DNA of 64,000 bases from an uncultured Lachnospiraceae bacterium (GTDB lineage: Bacteria > Bacillota > Clostridia > Lachnospirales > Lachnospiraceae). Under the pieces are notes generated by a model. That model had not been told where the DNA came from. It saw only the letters and a program-made list of their open reading frames with translations, and did no database searches. The stretch lies in contig CAJTWA010000004.1 of assembly GCA_910580195.1 (NCBI GenBank), positions 60,267 to 124,266 on the forward strand, given 5' to 3'. The translations under genes were made by a program, and so were the position numbers. Shown one piece after another: positions 1 to 8,986 of this stretch (positions within the stretch are counted from its first letter, which is position 1; the number at the start of each line of letters is the position of its first letter).

Positions 1-1314
1 TGTAATGTAAATATTGTCCTGGCTTACGTAAAACTTATTTGCCGATGCCACAATTGCCGTGGTGTCTGTAAACTCATCTGGCTTTTCCATATTAATGGAC
101 GCCATGACAAGATACGCAGCCGTGTCCACATCTTCGGGCAGGTAAATCTTTTCTGGGGACAGGATTTCCCCATCAACCTCAGGAATGTATGCTTGGTAAT
201 CCTTTTCCAACTGCGGCTTATAAGCGTTGCATGCCGTAAAAAAGTAAAGGTAACCCTCTGAAATCCTAGAATCCCGGTAGTTCCCCTTTATGGTAAAGGT
301 GTGGTATTCCGTTGGCTTTGCCCGGTCCTTGATATCATAAACATGGATGATGCTGTAGGCCCTCTCCTGATATGCAGAACCCTTTTTGGCAGAAAAAATG
401 TCTTCTACAAAGGATTCAATTTTGCCCAAAGGGTTGATGCCGCTGTCCTCATCCCCTTCTTCCACGGCCGTATCATTGACCCAGCCGGACTCTATCACCA
501 CAAGGGTATCTTTCCACACATAAATATCGCTGATATCATTGTCAAAATCCCCAATCCTTGCGGTTTCTTCCAGCCCGCCCTTGGTATCTGCAATTTGCAC
601 GGCATATTTAAAATTATGCTCCTGCTGGATTACCTGATAGAGATAGCGGCCGTCATTTTTCAGGATATCTGCCTCGTCTACCGTTTCCTCCTGCTGGTTG
701 GTTTTCCCATAATCCCCGGAAGATTTCTGGGCGCTGCTGCCTGTGTCCACGTCCATAGAATTTTCCATCATGGGCGCTGCATCCTCGGAAGGCGCGCCTG
801 CGCCAGAGGATTCTGCCCCGTCTTCTGCCCGCGCCTGATAGTGTGCCTCCAATTCCTCCTGTTCCTTCCAGATGCCGGAAAATGCTTGGTACAGTTCCTG
901 ATATGTGCTGCCTTCTGCCAGCCCCTCTTCTTTGTTTCCTCCGCCTGCAGGACGGCCTTTTACTTCTTCCACGGCTTCTCTCCCTTCCCCTGTTTCTTCC
1001 AGCTTGCCCAGTTCCCTGTCCCAGTCTACGGAACGGCCTGCTGCAAATAGGATCACTGCAAGGCAGGCAGCAACTGCTGCAGTCCCGCCCCACCATCTGC
1101 GGTAGCTTTTCCTTTTTCCATTTCCTTCTTTTTTCCCTTTTTCCATAGATGCTCCTCCTTCCCCTGCCCCTTGCCTTTCCACGGCATCTTTTAGCCAGCG
1201 TTCCATCTGCTTTGGCTCTAACTGTTCTGGTATCGGTTCTGATTCCGCAATTTTTTGCAAATACCCTTCCACTGCTTCTTTGGTCCATTGCTCCCTATTC
1301 CCATGGTTTCCCAT
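1..1314 (-). CDS. Membrane-anchored C-terminal beta-propeller protein (partial, 3' end outside window)
   Basis: Read on the minus strand from an ATG at 1314, the frame stays open to the window edge (438 codons), so the C-terminus is missing. Residues 1-75 form a charged cytoplasmic head and residues about 76-93 a single hydrophobic helix. A low-complexity Glu/Gly/Ser linker follows, then from about residue 200 (TVDEADILKNDGRYLY) a domain like the secreted beta-propeller family distantly related to WD40 (Pfam Beta_propel). The start codon lies 2 bases after the sigma-factor stop, so the two are translationally coupled. An ECF sigma gene followed by a one-helix protein with a cytoplasmic head and extracellular sensor is the usual sigma/anti-sigma arrangement, so an anti-sigma or sensor role is inferred. 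The family assignment is from remembered motif similarity. Confidence 0.8.
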   Translation of the reverse strand, partial: MGNHGNREQWTKEAVEGYLQKIAESEPIPEQLEPKQMERWLKDAVERQGAGEGGASMEKGKKEGNGKRKSYRRWWGGTAAVAACLAVILFAAGRSVDWDRELGKLEETGEGREAVEEVKGRPAGGGNKEEGLAEGSTYQELYQAFSGIWKEQEELEAHYQARAEDGAESSGAGAPSEDAAPMMENSMDVDTGSSAQKSSGDYGKTNQQEETVDEADILKNDGRYLYQVIQQEHNFKYAVQIADTKGGLEETARIGDFDNDISDIYVWKDTLVVIESGWVNDTAVEEGDEDSGINPLGKIESFVEDIFSAKKGSAYQERAYSIIHVYDIKDRAKPTEYHTFTIKGNYRDSRISEGYLYFFTACNAYKPQLEKDYQAYIPEVDGEILSPEKIYLPEDVDTAAYLVMASINMEKPDEFTDTTAIVASANKFYVSQDNIYIT

Positions 1315-1316
1315 CC

Positions 1317-1793
1317 TCACACCTCCAGCTTCTTTCTCATTTTTTGGAGCGCCCTCCGGTACTTGGAACGGATGGTACTGTGGTTCCTGCCTAAAATAGC
1401 TGCAATCTCCTCGCTGGTATAACCGCCCAGCACAGACAATGCCACAATAAACCGCTCCTCTTCCCCCAGTTCGCAAAAGGCCTGTTTTACCGCAGACGAC
1501 ATGGCAAAATCCGTTTCCTGTGCCAATTCCTTTTCTTGGGATGGGGTAATGCCCGCAATGTCGTCTTCCCTGCGGAACCAAGTTTTCATCCTTTTCCTGC
1601 ACCGGTTTACGAGAATCTGCATGATCCATGCACCAAACTTGTCTTTATCCTTAAGCTGGTAAAATTTTTCATAAGCAGCCAGCACCGCATCCTGCACGGC
1701 ATCCTCCGCCTCCTGCCGGTTCTGTAGGTAAAACCAAGCGGTCCGGTACATCTGCGGATAAACTTTTTCATAACACCGCATAAATTCTTCCAT
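1317..1793 (-). CDS. ECF-type RNA polymerase sigma factor (sigma-70 family)
   Basis: A 158-residue protein with region 2 near the N-terminus (YLQNRQEAEDAVQDAVLAAY, the typical DAVQD core-binding helix) and region 4 at the C-terminus (YTSEEIAAILGRNHSTIRSK, a helix-turn-helix contacting the -35 element). There is no region 1 or 3, as expected for ECF sigmas. An in-frame start 20 codons upstream exists, but the ATG at 1793 has a strong AAGGAGG nine bases upstream and begins just before the conserved region, so I chose it. It precedes a membrane beta-propeller protein by 2 bases, probably its regulator. It would direct RNA polymerase to stress or envelope genes; the regulon cannot be read here. 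Confidence 0.9.
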   Translation of the reverse strand: MEEFMRCYEKVYPQMYRTAWFYLQNRQEAEDAVQDAVLAAYEKFYQLKDKDKFGAWIMQILVNRCRKRMKTWFRREDDIAGITPSQEKELAQETDFAMSSAVKQAFCELGEEERFIVALSVLGGYTSEEIAAILGRNHSTIRSKYRRALQKMRKKLEV

Positions 1794-2093
1794 ATGGGCC
1801 TTCCTCCTTAAGTGAAACGGATATCCGAAATCTATGTACATACTATTTTTCACTCTTATCTCCTATGAGTCTTTTTGCTGCTGAAATGTTGCAATGGAAT
1901 TTAAGAATTTTTTACTGACATGGCGAAACTTCTGCAAAGCAGTCAGTTTCCTGCCACAAACAATGGAAATGCCCCGCCAACGGGTATATCTGGAACATGT
2001 TTTCTTTGAGGAGCGCCCCACAGCCCATAGGCCATGATATTTAACCGCCGGGGTAATGCGCAAAAAATGGCGCAAAAAACGTTCTTTTCAGCA

Positions 2094-2190
2094 GGGGCTG
2101 CCGCACTAAGCAGAATACATACAATAGATAGGATAGATGAAAGCCGTAAATACTATATTTTGTACGATTTTTTCTTAGTGCGGCAGCCCC
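2094..2190. repeat. 97-bp MITE-like element with perfect 17-bp inverted ends
   Basis: A perfect inverted repeat (arms 2094-2110 and 2174-2190, beginning GGGGCTGCCGCAC) encloses a 63-base AT-rich core without a gene. The GGGGCTG end is shared with the 99-base palindromic element at 10168-10266, which is almost the same length. It sits 16 bases after the stop of the ABC exporter at 2207, so it may also act as a 3' stem-loop. No clear target-site duplication is visible. The rest of the gap 1794-2206 shows no convincing gene. Confidence 0.6.
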
Positions 2191-2206
2191 CTCCTTTCCT
2201 GCATTT

Positions 2207-4189
2207 TTAATCTGCCGCTGTCCCAAGCCCCGGCGTTTTCCCTGTGTAAAGCTGGTAATACCTGCCTTGCTGGGCAATCAGGCTGTCATGGGTGCCCCGC
2301 TCAATGACCCTGCCCTGCTCCAATACCATGATGCAGTCGCTGTTCTTCACGGTGGAGAGCCTGTGGGCGATGACAAAGGTGGTTCTTCCTTTCATCAGCT
2401 TATCCATGCCGTCCTGCACCAAACGCTCCGTCCTTGTGTCAATGGAGCTGGTAGCTTCATCCAGAATCAATACCGGGGGATCAGCCACCGCTGCCCTTGC
2501 AATCGCCAGAAGCTGCCGCTGCCCTTGGCTTAAGTTCGCCCCGTCCCCAGTCAGCATAGTATGGTAGCCTTCCGGCAGCCTGCGGATAAACTGGTCTGCA
2601 TTGGCAAGCTTTGCCGCTGCTATTACCTCCTCATCCGTGGCATCCAGCTTCCCATACCGGATATTTTCCATTACGGTATTGGTAAACAGGTGGGTATCCT
2701 GCAGGACAATGCCGAGGGAACGGCGCAAGTCAGCCTTCTTAATCTTGTTGACATTGATTCCGTCATAGCGGATTTTCCCATCTTGGATATCATAGAACCG
2801 GTTAATCAGGTTGGTAATTGTGGTTTTGCCTGCCCCGGTAGAGCCTACAAATGCAATTTTCTGCCCTGCATTTGCAAACATTTTCACATTGTGCAGCACA
2901 ATTTTATCCGGGTTATAGCCAAAATCCACATCATCGAACACCACGTCCCCAGTCAGCTCAATATAATCGGTAGTGCCTTCTGCCTGATGGAAATGCTTCC
3001 ACGCCCACAGCCCCGTCCTTTGCTGGGTTTCCGTTAAGACGCCGTTTTCCTTCTTAGCATTTACCAAAGTCACATACCCCCCGTCGGCCTCCGGCTCTTC
3101 ATCTAAGAGGGCAAAGACCCGCTCTGCCCCTGCCAGCGCCATTACCACGCTGTTTAGCTGCTGGCTCACTTGGTTGATGGGCATGTTAAAGCTGCGGTTG
3201 AATGTCAGGAAACTGGCAAGCCCCCCTAAGGTAAACCCGCCGATGCCATTGAGCGCAAGGATTCCCCCTACCATGGCGCAGACCACATAGCTTAAGTTCC
3301 CAAGCTGCAGGTTCACCGGCCCTAACATATTCGCAAACTTATTTGCATTATTTGCACTTTCAAATAATTCCTCATTCAGTTCCCGGAAACGCTCCTTGCT
3401 CTCCTCCTCATGGCAGAACACCTTGACTACTTTCTGCCCTTCCATCATCTCTTCAATATACCCATTGACTTTCCCTAAATCCCGCTGCTGGGCGATAAAA
3501 TACTTCCCGCTCCTGCCAGCAAATGACTTCGTCGCAAAAAGCATGACTGCTACCATCAAAAGCGTCACGATTGTCAGGGGCACATTCAGCACCAGCATAC
3601 TGATGATGATGCTCACAACCGTAATGACGCTGGAGAGAAGCTGGGGCATGCTCTGGCTGATCATCTGGCGCAGGGTGTCAATGTCATTGGTATAAATGGA
3701 CATGATATCCCCATGGGAATGGGTGTCAAAATATTTCACCGGAAGGCTTTCCATATGGGTAAACATATCATCCCTTAAATTCCGAAGGATCCCCTGCGTC
3801 ACCCTTACCATGACCCGGTTATAAGCCCAAGTAAACAGGGCGCCTATGCCATAAATTGTCCCAACCCGCAAAAGCGCGGATGCCAAGGGCGCAAAATCAG
3901 GCTGCCCGGCCCCAACCATGGGCAGGATATAGACGTCAATCAAAGTCTGCATAAACAGCGTCCCCTGCACATTTGCTGCCACGCTTACAAAAATGCCCAC
4001 TACCACAAACAAAACATGGAATTTGTAGTTGGCGAGGATATAACCCATAAGCCTTGCGAATAGTTTTCCCGGATTCTTAATCTTCGGCTTTGGCCCCCGC
4101 GGCCCTTTCCCCATAGGCCCTTTGGGCTGGGATCCCGGATTTCCTGCCTGCTCTTGTTCCAAACCTATCCCTTTTTTGCTTTCTGCCAT
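2207..4189 (-). CDS. ABC exporter subunit, membrane and ATPase fused (catalytic partner)
   Basis: A 660-residue half-transporter: a six-helix exporter membrane domain (about residues 40-350) followed by an ATPase domain. Walker A is GSTGAGKT, the signature is LSQGQRQ and Walker B is VLILDEATSS. The catalytic Glu after Walker B is present, but the signature departs from LSGGQ. The partner gene upstream shows the mirror pattern (canonical signature, Asp in place of the catalytic Glu). This is the asymmetry known from heterodimeric exporters such as TM287/288 and BmrCD, with one active and one degenerate ATP site. Its start codon overlaps the partner's stop by one base (TAATG), so the two are made together. 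The substrate is unknown; lipid, drug or peptide export is possible. There is a long Gly/Pro-rich N-terminal tail. Confidence 0.93.
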   Translation of the reverse strand: MAESKKGIGLEQEQAGNPGSQPKGPMGKGPRGPKPKIKNPGKLFARLMGYILANYKFHVLFVVVGIFVSVAANVQGTLFMQTLIDVYILPMVGAGQPDFAPLASALLRVGTIYGIGALFTWAYNRVMVRVTQGILRNLRDDMFTHMESLPVKYFDTHSHGDIMSIYTNDIDTLRQMISQSMPQLLSSVITVVSIIISMLVLNVPLTIVTLLMVAVMLFATKSFAGRSGKYFIAQQRDLGKVNGYIEEMMEGQKVVKVFCHEEESKERFRELNEELFESANNANKFANMLGPVNLQLGNLSYVVCAMVGGILALNGIGGFTLGGLASFLTFNRSFNMPINQVSQQLNSVVMALAGAERVFALLDEEPEADGGYVTLVNAKKENGVLTETQQRTGLWAWKHFHQAEGTTDYIELTGDVVFDDVDFGYNPDKIVLHNVKMFANAGQKIAFVGSTGAGKTTITNLINRFYDIQDGKIRYDGINVNKIKKADLRRSLGIVLQDTHLFTNTVMENIRYGKLDATDEEVIAAAKLANADQFIRRLPEGYHTMLTGDGANLSQGQRQLLAIARAAVADPPVLILDEATSSIDTRTERLVQDGMDKLMKGRTTFVIAHRLSTVKNSDCIMVLEQGRVIERGTHDSLIAQQGRYYQLYTGKTPGLGTAAD

Positions 4190-5964
4190 TACCTGCCACC
4201 TCCTTGCTGGTCAAAGTCCCCGCTGCCGCCAGTCTGGGATTCATAGACGTCACGGTAAATTTCACTCCGCCTTAACAATTCCTCATGGGTGCCAAAATCT
4301 ACGACCCTGCCATTGTCCATCACAATAATCCGGTCTGCATTCTGCACGCTGGAAATACGCTGGGCTATAATCAGCTTCGTAGTATCTGGGATTTCCGTGG
4401 CAAATGCCTGGCGGATTTTGCTGTCAGTAGCTGTATCCACTGCACTGGTGGAATCATCCAAAATCAGGATTTTCGGCTTTTTCAGCAAAGCCCTTGCAAT
4501 GCAAAGCCGCTGCTTCTGCCCGCCGGACACGTTGCTGCCGCCCTGTTCAATATAAGTGTCATACTGATTGGGGAGCTGCTCGATGAACTCATGGGCACAG
4601 GCCATTTTGCATACCTGGATGCAGTCCTCCTTTGTGGCATTTTTATCGCCCCACCGGAGGTTTTCCAGAATAGTGCCGGAAAACAGCACATTTTTCTGGA
4701 GCACTACGGATACTTGGTTCCTCAGTTCCTCCATGCTATATTCTTTGACGTTGATGCCGCCTACGGATACGCTCCCGGCAGTGGCGTCATACAGCCTGCT
4801 GATAAGGCTTACAAGGCTGGATTTGGCGCTTCCCGTCCCGCCGATAATCCCAATGGTTTCCCCAGCATGGATTTCCAGATTGATGTCCTTCAATACCAGT
4901 TCCCTGCCTTCCGTCTGGGGTTCCTCCTGCAACGCCCCAGAATAGGAAAAATCCACATGCTCAAAAGTAATCCGCCCGTCTGGGACCTCCAAAATGGGAT
5001 GCTCTGGATCCGAAAGGCTACTCTCCTCATTGATGACTTCCGCAATACGCTCTGCGCTTGCCATGCTCATTGTCACCATGACAAAAATCATGGAAAGCAT
5101 CATAAGGCTCATTAAGATATTCATGCAGTAAGCCAGCAGGCTCATAAGCTGCCCTGTAGTCAGGGCATTGGTAATAATCATCTTTGCCCCCAGCCAGCTG
5201 ATGGCTAAAATGCAGCCATACACAGCCACCTGCATCAGCGGCGCATTCCAAGTCAGGATGTTTTCTGCCTTGGTAAACATCTGGTAGATATTTCCGCTGG
5301 CCTTGGTAAACTTCCCATTTTCATACTCTTCCCGCACATATGCCTTTACCACACGGATTGCAGATACATTTTCCTGTACGCTGGCGTTTAAGTCGTCGTA
5401 TTTGGGGAAAATTTCTTTAAAATACCGCATAGCCTTGCCCATAATCAGGAACAGGCAAAATCCCAGCAGAATTACTGCTATCAGATAAATGCTTGCCAAT
5501 TTTGCATTGATGATAAACGCCATCGCCATCGCCGTTACCATGCTGATGGGCGCCCGGACGCACATGCGCAATATCATCTGGTAAGCGTTCTGGATATTCG
5601 TCACATCCGTAGTCAGCCGGGTCACAAGGCCGGCAGTGGAAAATTTGTCAATATTGGCAAAGGAAAAACTCTGGATATTGCCAAACATAGCCGCCCTTAA
5701 ATTCTTGCCAAGGCCTGTTGCCGCCCTTGCACCGTATTTTGCCCCCATCATCCCTGCAATCAGGCCAAATACTGCCAGCAGCATCATAACAGCCCCAGTT
5801 TTATAGATATACCCCATGTCCCCTTTTTCCACCCCATTGTCAATAATGGACGCCATCAAAAGCGGGATAAGCATTTCCATAATGACTTCCAGGACCATGC
5901 AGGCCGGGGTTATCAGGGAGTCTTTTTGGAACTCCTTCACCTGCCCTAAAATTGTCTTTACCAT
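4189..5964 (-). CDS. ABC exporter subunit, membrane and ATPase fused (degenerate-site partner)
   Basis: A 591-residue half-transporter and first gene of a two-gene operon. Membrane helices fill about residues 15-310. The ATPase domain has Walker A GGTGSAKSS (Ala where Gly or Ser is usual), a canonical VSGGQKQR signature and Walker B ILILDDSTSA, where Asp replaces the catalytic Glu. This makes it the degenerate half of a heterodimer with the gene at 2207-4189. The ATG at 5964 has the Shine-Dalgarno AAAGGGAGGG. A near-consensus promoter lies at 6046-6073. No regulator gene is adjacent, and the substrate cannot be inferred. Confidence 0.93.
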   Translation of the reverse strand: MVKTILGQVKEFQKDSLITPACMVLEVIMEMLIPLLMASIIDNGVEKGDMGYIYKTGAVMMLLAVFGLIAGMMGAKYGARAATGLGKNLRAAMFGNIQSFSFANIDKFSTAGLVTRLTTDVTNIQNAYQMILRMCVRAPISMVTAMAMAFIINAKLASIYLIAVILLGFCLFLIMGKAMRYFKEIFPKYDDLNASVQENVSAIRVVKAYVREEYENGKFTKASGNIYQMFTKAENILTWNAPLMQVAVYGCILAISWLGAKMIITNALTTGQLMSLLAYCMNILMSLMMLSMIFVMVTMSMASAERIAEVINEESSLSDPEHPILEVPDGRITFEHVDFSYSGALQEEPQTEGRELVLKDINLEIHAGETIGIIGGTGSAKSSLVSLISRLYDATAGSVSVGGINVKEYSMEELRNQVSVVLQKNVLFSGTILENLRWGDKNATKEDCIQVCKMACAHEFIEQLPNQYDTYIEQGGSNVSGGQKQRLCIARALLKKPKILILDDSTSAVDTATDSKIRQAFATEIPDTTKLIIAQRISSVQNADRIIVMDNGRVVDFGTHEELLRRSEIYRDVYESQTGGSGDFDQQGGGR

Positions 5965-6045
5965 TCTTGTCCCTCCCTTTCTTAAGAAGCAGAAGGCATT
6001 GGTTTCCTTATGCCTTTTTGGTTGAATTTCGTATCATATGGAACT

Positions 6046-6073
6046 ATTATATTCAGATAAATTTTAATGTCAA
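6046..6073 (-). promoter_or_regulatory. Sigma-A-type promoter of the ABC exporter operon
   Basis: On the minus strand TTGACA (6068-6073) and TATAAT (6046-6051) are separated by 16 bases, a perfect match in both boxes. It lies about 80 bases upstream of the ATG at 5964 in an AT-rich stretch. Confidence 0.85.
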
Positions 6074-6209
6074 GAAACATTTTGGAAATAAAAAGATATC
6101 AAGATGCGGCGCCTAAAAATAAATTGCCCCAGCGGCACAATCCGCAGCAGATTACGCAAAATTAACCTCAATTTTCTATCCAAAGAATTTGATGCATATT
6201 GTCCGGCAG

Positions 6210-6328
6210 CCCTGCCAGCCCTTGAAAAATCCTGCAAACACCCCGCAGCAGCCCTGCCCATGAGAAACCCTGCAAACGCTTCCCGCAGTACCCTATCCAT
6301 GAGAAACCCTATATACACTTCCTGCTGT
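6210..6328. repeat. Three tandem copies of a ~39-bp unit across the end of the GNAT gene
   Basis: Units at 6210-6251, 6252-6290 and 6291-6328 share the core CCATGAGAAACCCTG. The unit nearest the gene contains its last codons and stop codon (6293-6295); the other two lie downstream. The rest of the gap 5965-6292 holds only the ABC promoter. Confidence 0.8.
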
Positions 6329-6919
6329 CCGTTCCCCCATCCTGTGGACATAAACCCGGGACATCTGTTCCTCGCCATACCCTTGGGCCATGCACAGGAA
6401 TTCCCATCCGTAACGTTCATAAAATGAGGTATGGCCTGTGAGTAAGTAAAGGGTGCTAATGCCTTTCCCCTCCATATCCCTGCACACATGCCCAAGGAGC
6501 CTTCCCGCAATGCCGCGGCCCCGGTATTCTTCTTCCACATAGACTGCACAGACATTGGGCGCCAAGTCTTTTCTGTCATGGAAATCGTTTTCTATGACGC
6601 CAAGCCCTCCAATGATTTTAAGCCCTACGCTTTCCCCTGCACAGGCAGATATACGGCCTTTGGGGTAGGGCAGATGGGTGGGCTGGGAATTCGCAGGGCG
6701 CCCTTTGGCCTCTGACGTATAGGCAGGCCGGAAGGATGGGGCGTTACTGCCTGCTACTGCCACGTACCACTGTGGGACGGGGGCTTGCTGTTTCAAACAT
6801 TCTTCCATGCTCGCTGCATACGCCTCCCGTGGAATTCCCCATTTTCTATGGAACCAGCTTGCTGCTGCATCTTGTAATTCTGGGTGCTGCCTGATTGCTA
6901 ATATCTGATAACCTTCCAT
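6293..6919 (-). CDS. GNAT-family N-acetyltransferase
   Basis: A 208-residue protein with the GNAT acetyl-CoA-binding signature: NVCAVYVEEEYRGRGIAGRL (R/Q-x-x-G-x-G/A loop), followed by LYLLTGHTSFYERYGWEF, the usual C-terminal substrate-side motif. The region around residues 60-90 is longer than in minimal GNATs and carries a Pro/Ser-rich insertion. The Shine-Dalgarno AAGGAAGGAG supports the ATG at 6919. The acceptor substrate is unknown. The last codons lie within a tandem repeat whose extra copies continue downstream. It is a monocistronic gene between divergent and tandem neighbours. Confidence 0.88.
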   Translation of the reverse strand: MEGYQILAIRQHPELQDAAASWFHRKWGIPREAYAASMEECLKQQAPVPQWYVAVAGSNAPSFRPAYTSEAKGRPANSQPTHLPYPKGRISACAGESVGLKIIGGLGVIENDFHDRKDLAPNVCAVYVEEEYRGRGIAGRLLGHVCRDMEGKGISTLYLLTGHTSFYERYGWEFLCMAQGYGEEQMSRVYVHRMGERTAGSVYRVSHG

Positions 6920-7034
6920 TGAGCTCCTTCCTTTCTGCCCGCTTCACTTAAAAACCATTTGCCCTATGCTATCACATAGTTTTCCATAAGTCAACCTTTT
7001 TTCGAATATTTGTTCTTTTTTTATGGAAAAAACC

Positions 7035-7063
7035 TTGCTTTTTCCTACAAGATACGTTATAAT
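7035..7063 (+). promoter_or_regulatory. Sigma-A-type promoter for the AAA-ATPase/nuclease gene
   Basis: TTGCTT (7035-7040) and TATAAT (7058-7063) have the ideal 17-base spacing. They point toward the gene at 7214, leaving a 5' untranslated region of about 145 bases without an obvious riboswitch fold. Confidence 0.75.
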
Positions 7064-7213
7064 GGCTGAAAGAACACAAATACCCCCATCTGTCCCCCCT
7101 TTCACTCTGTTCCCCCTGACACCAAGAGCCTTACGCCCGGATAGAAAGCAACATATCATGATTGCCAAATATTATTAATTTCCATTTGGCGGCCGCAAGG
7201 AGGTGCACAATAT

Positions 7214-8890
7214 ATGGCAGGGCTAAAGATTCCAGTAGGCCGTTCCGGCTTTGCAGACATCCGTAAAAATGGATATTACTTCATAGATAAAAGCGGTTTG
7301 ATAGAAGAACTGCTCAAAACGGAAGCAACACAGGTTACGCTGATTACCCGCCCCCGCAGGTTTGGGAAAACATTAGCAATGAGTATGCTGGCAGAATTTT
7401 TTGATGTGCAAAAAGACAGCCAGAAATTATTTTCAGGGCTTTCTATCATTGGAAAGAAAGAACTCTGCAAAAATTGGATGAACCAATACCCTACCATATT
7501 CCTCTCTTTGAAAAGTGTCGATGGGCTGGATTTTCCCAGTGCGTATGCGCAGCTTGCCTCTGTAATCGCGGAGGTCTATAAACAGCACCTTTTCCTAGCC
7601 GAAAGCAGCAAACTCAATTTATTTGACAAAGAATTCTTCTTTAAGATAGCCGGGGAACAAGGGAACCTAAAAGATATCAAGAACAGCATCTTAAAATTGA
7701 CGCAGTTTATGGAGCTGTATTATGGGAAACCTGCCATCTTGCTCATTGATGAATATGATGTGCCTTTTGCAAAAGCAAGTGAAAAAGGATATTACCCTGA
7801 AATGCTGGATGCAGCCAAGGGAATTATGGAGGCCATAAAAGATAACAGCTCCCTGAAATTTGCCATCCTCACAGGCTGCCTGCGGATTGCCAAGGAAAGC
7901 ATCTTTACTGGCACAAACAATTTTGTGTCAGACACTATTTCAGACACCCGGCTGAATGAATACTTTGGATTTACCCAACAAGAAGTAAACACGCTGCTGA
8001 AGCATGCAGGCTTGGCAGGCTATGCCGCGCAAATTAAGGAATGGTATGATGGCTACCGCTTTGGTAATTTTGAAATTTATTGCCCATGGGATGTTATGAA
8101 CCACGTAAGGGACCTGATGTTAGACCCCTCTTCCCAGCCAAAGAATTTCTGGGAAAATACCAGCGACAATGGGATTATCCGCATGTTCTTAAACAGAACA
8201 GACTTTGACATCCATGACAAATTTGAAGCCTTGCTTGCAGGCGGGTTTATCCGGGAAGAAATTGAAGAAAACCTTACCTATGATACGCTTGGATCTTCCG
8301 AAAGAAATCTTTGGAGCCTCCTGTACCTGTTCGGTTACTTAACGAAAATGGATCCAGAAGAAGCTCTGGATGAGCCATTAAAGCCCAGACAGTTTGCCTT
8401 AAAAATTCCAAATACCGAAATAATGGGGATTTTCCAAAAAAGCGTAAAAACATGGTTTACGGATAGTTCCGCAAAACAGGACAGGCGTGAACTTTTCTCA
8501 GCGCTTTGGGCTGGAAATGACAGGAAACTCACTACCTTAATTTCCGATTTGCTGTTTGGCACAATCAGTTACCATGATTACAAAGAAAGCTTCTACCATG
8601 CCTTCCTCACAGGCCTGTTTTCCAACGCTGGGTACTGTGTAGAGTCAAATTATAAAAATGGCCTTGGAAGGGCAGATATCGTCGTTAAGGACAGGACAAA
8701 CCGCAGGGCTGCTATATGCGAAGCAAAACGGGCAGGCTCTGAACAAGAACTGGAAACAGAATGTTGGAAGGCACTGCAGCAAATAGAAGAAAGGCAGTAC
8801 GCTGTGAAAATAGAGCATGACGGATTCCGGGAAGTAGGAAGGTTTGGGATATCCTTTTTCCAAAAAAAATGCCTTGTGAAGAAAAAATAA
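7214..8890 (+). CDS. AAA-ATPase-like protein with C-terminal PD-(D/E)XK nuclease domain
   Basis: A 558-residue protein. Residues about 5-290 match the predicted AAA-ATPase family (Pfam AAA-ATPase_like): a Walker A variant ITRPRRFGKTLAMS and Walker B AILLIDEYDVPF. The C-terminal 120 residues carry a PD-(D/E)XK core, GRADIVV followed by AICEAKRAG, as in the PDDEXK_9 domain often fused to this ATPase. The start has AAGGAGGTG 8 bases upstream. The family is common and multicopy in Clostridia and Bacteroidetes; its function is not established, though mobile-element or defence roles have been suggested. It stands alone with its own promoter. No truncation is seen and all motif residues are present. 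Confidence 0.9.
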   Translation: MAGLKIPVGRSGFADIRKNGYYFIDKSGLIEELLKTEATQVTLITRPRRFGKTLAMSMLAEFFDVQKDSQKLFSGLSIIGKKELCKNWMNQYPTIFLSLKSVDGLDFPSAYAQLASVIAEVYKQHLFLAESSKLNLFDKEFFFKIAGEQGNLKDIKNSILKLTQFMELYYGKPAILLIDEYDVPFAKASEKGYYPEMLDAAKGIMEAIKDNSSLKFAILTGCLRIAKESIFTGTNNFVSDTISDTRLNEYFGFTQQEVNTLLKHAGLAGYAAQIKEWYDGYRFGNFEIYCPWDVMNHVRDLMLDPSSQPKNFWENTSDNGIIRMFLNRTDFDIHDKFEALLAGGFIREEIEENLTYDTLGSSERNLWSLLYLFGYLTKMDPEEALDEPLKPRQFALKIPNTEIMGIFQKSVKTWFTDSSAKQDRRELFSALWAGNDRKLTTLISDLLFGTISYHDYKESFYHAFLTGLFSNAGYCVESNYKNGLGRADIVVKDRTNRRAAICEAKRAGSEQELETECWKALQQIEERQYAVKIEHDGFREVGRFGISFFQKKCLVKKK

Positions 8891-8986
8891 TCCGGATATG
8901 CCTGCCCTTCCTACCCTTGCAAATCCAAATGCCCATGCAAGCACGGAACTTGGCCTATTGCCTACGGGAATAAAGGTTAAAGCACC

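Noticed and set aside
301..1148. Long open frames on the plus strand opposite the beta-propeller gene
   Set aside because: They lie antisense to a frame with clear protein-family motifs, are rich in Pro/Leu/Phe from reversed codons and have no ribosome sites.
653..1288. 211-residue Arg-rich frame on the minus strand
   Set aside because: It is a shifted frame of the beta-propeller gene; its Arg/Gly-rich composition is typical of out-of-frame reading, and the real frame is coupled to the sigma gene.
1863..2277. Small frames of 70 and 78 residues between the sigma factor and the ABC exporter
   Set aside because: No ribosome sites or recognisable features; one runs through the MITE-like palindrome and overlaps the exporter end.
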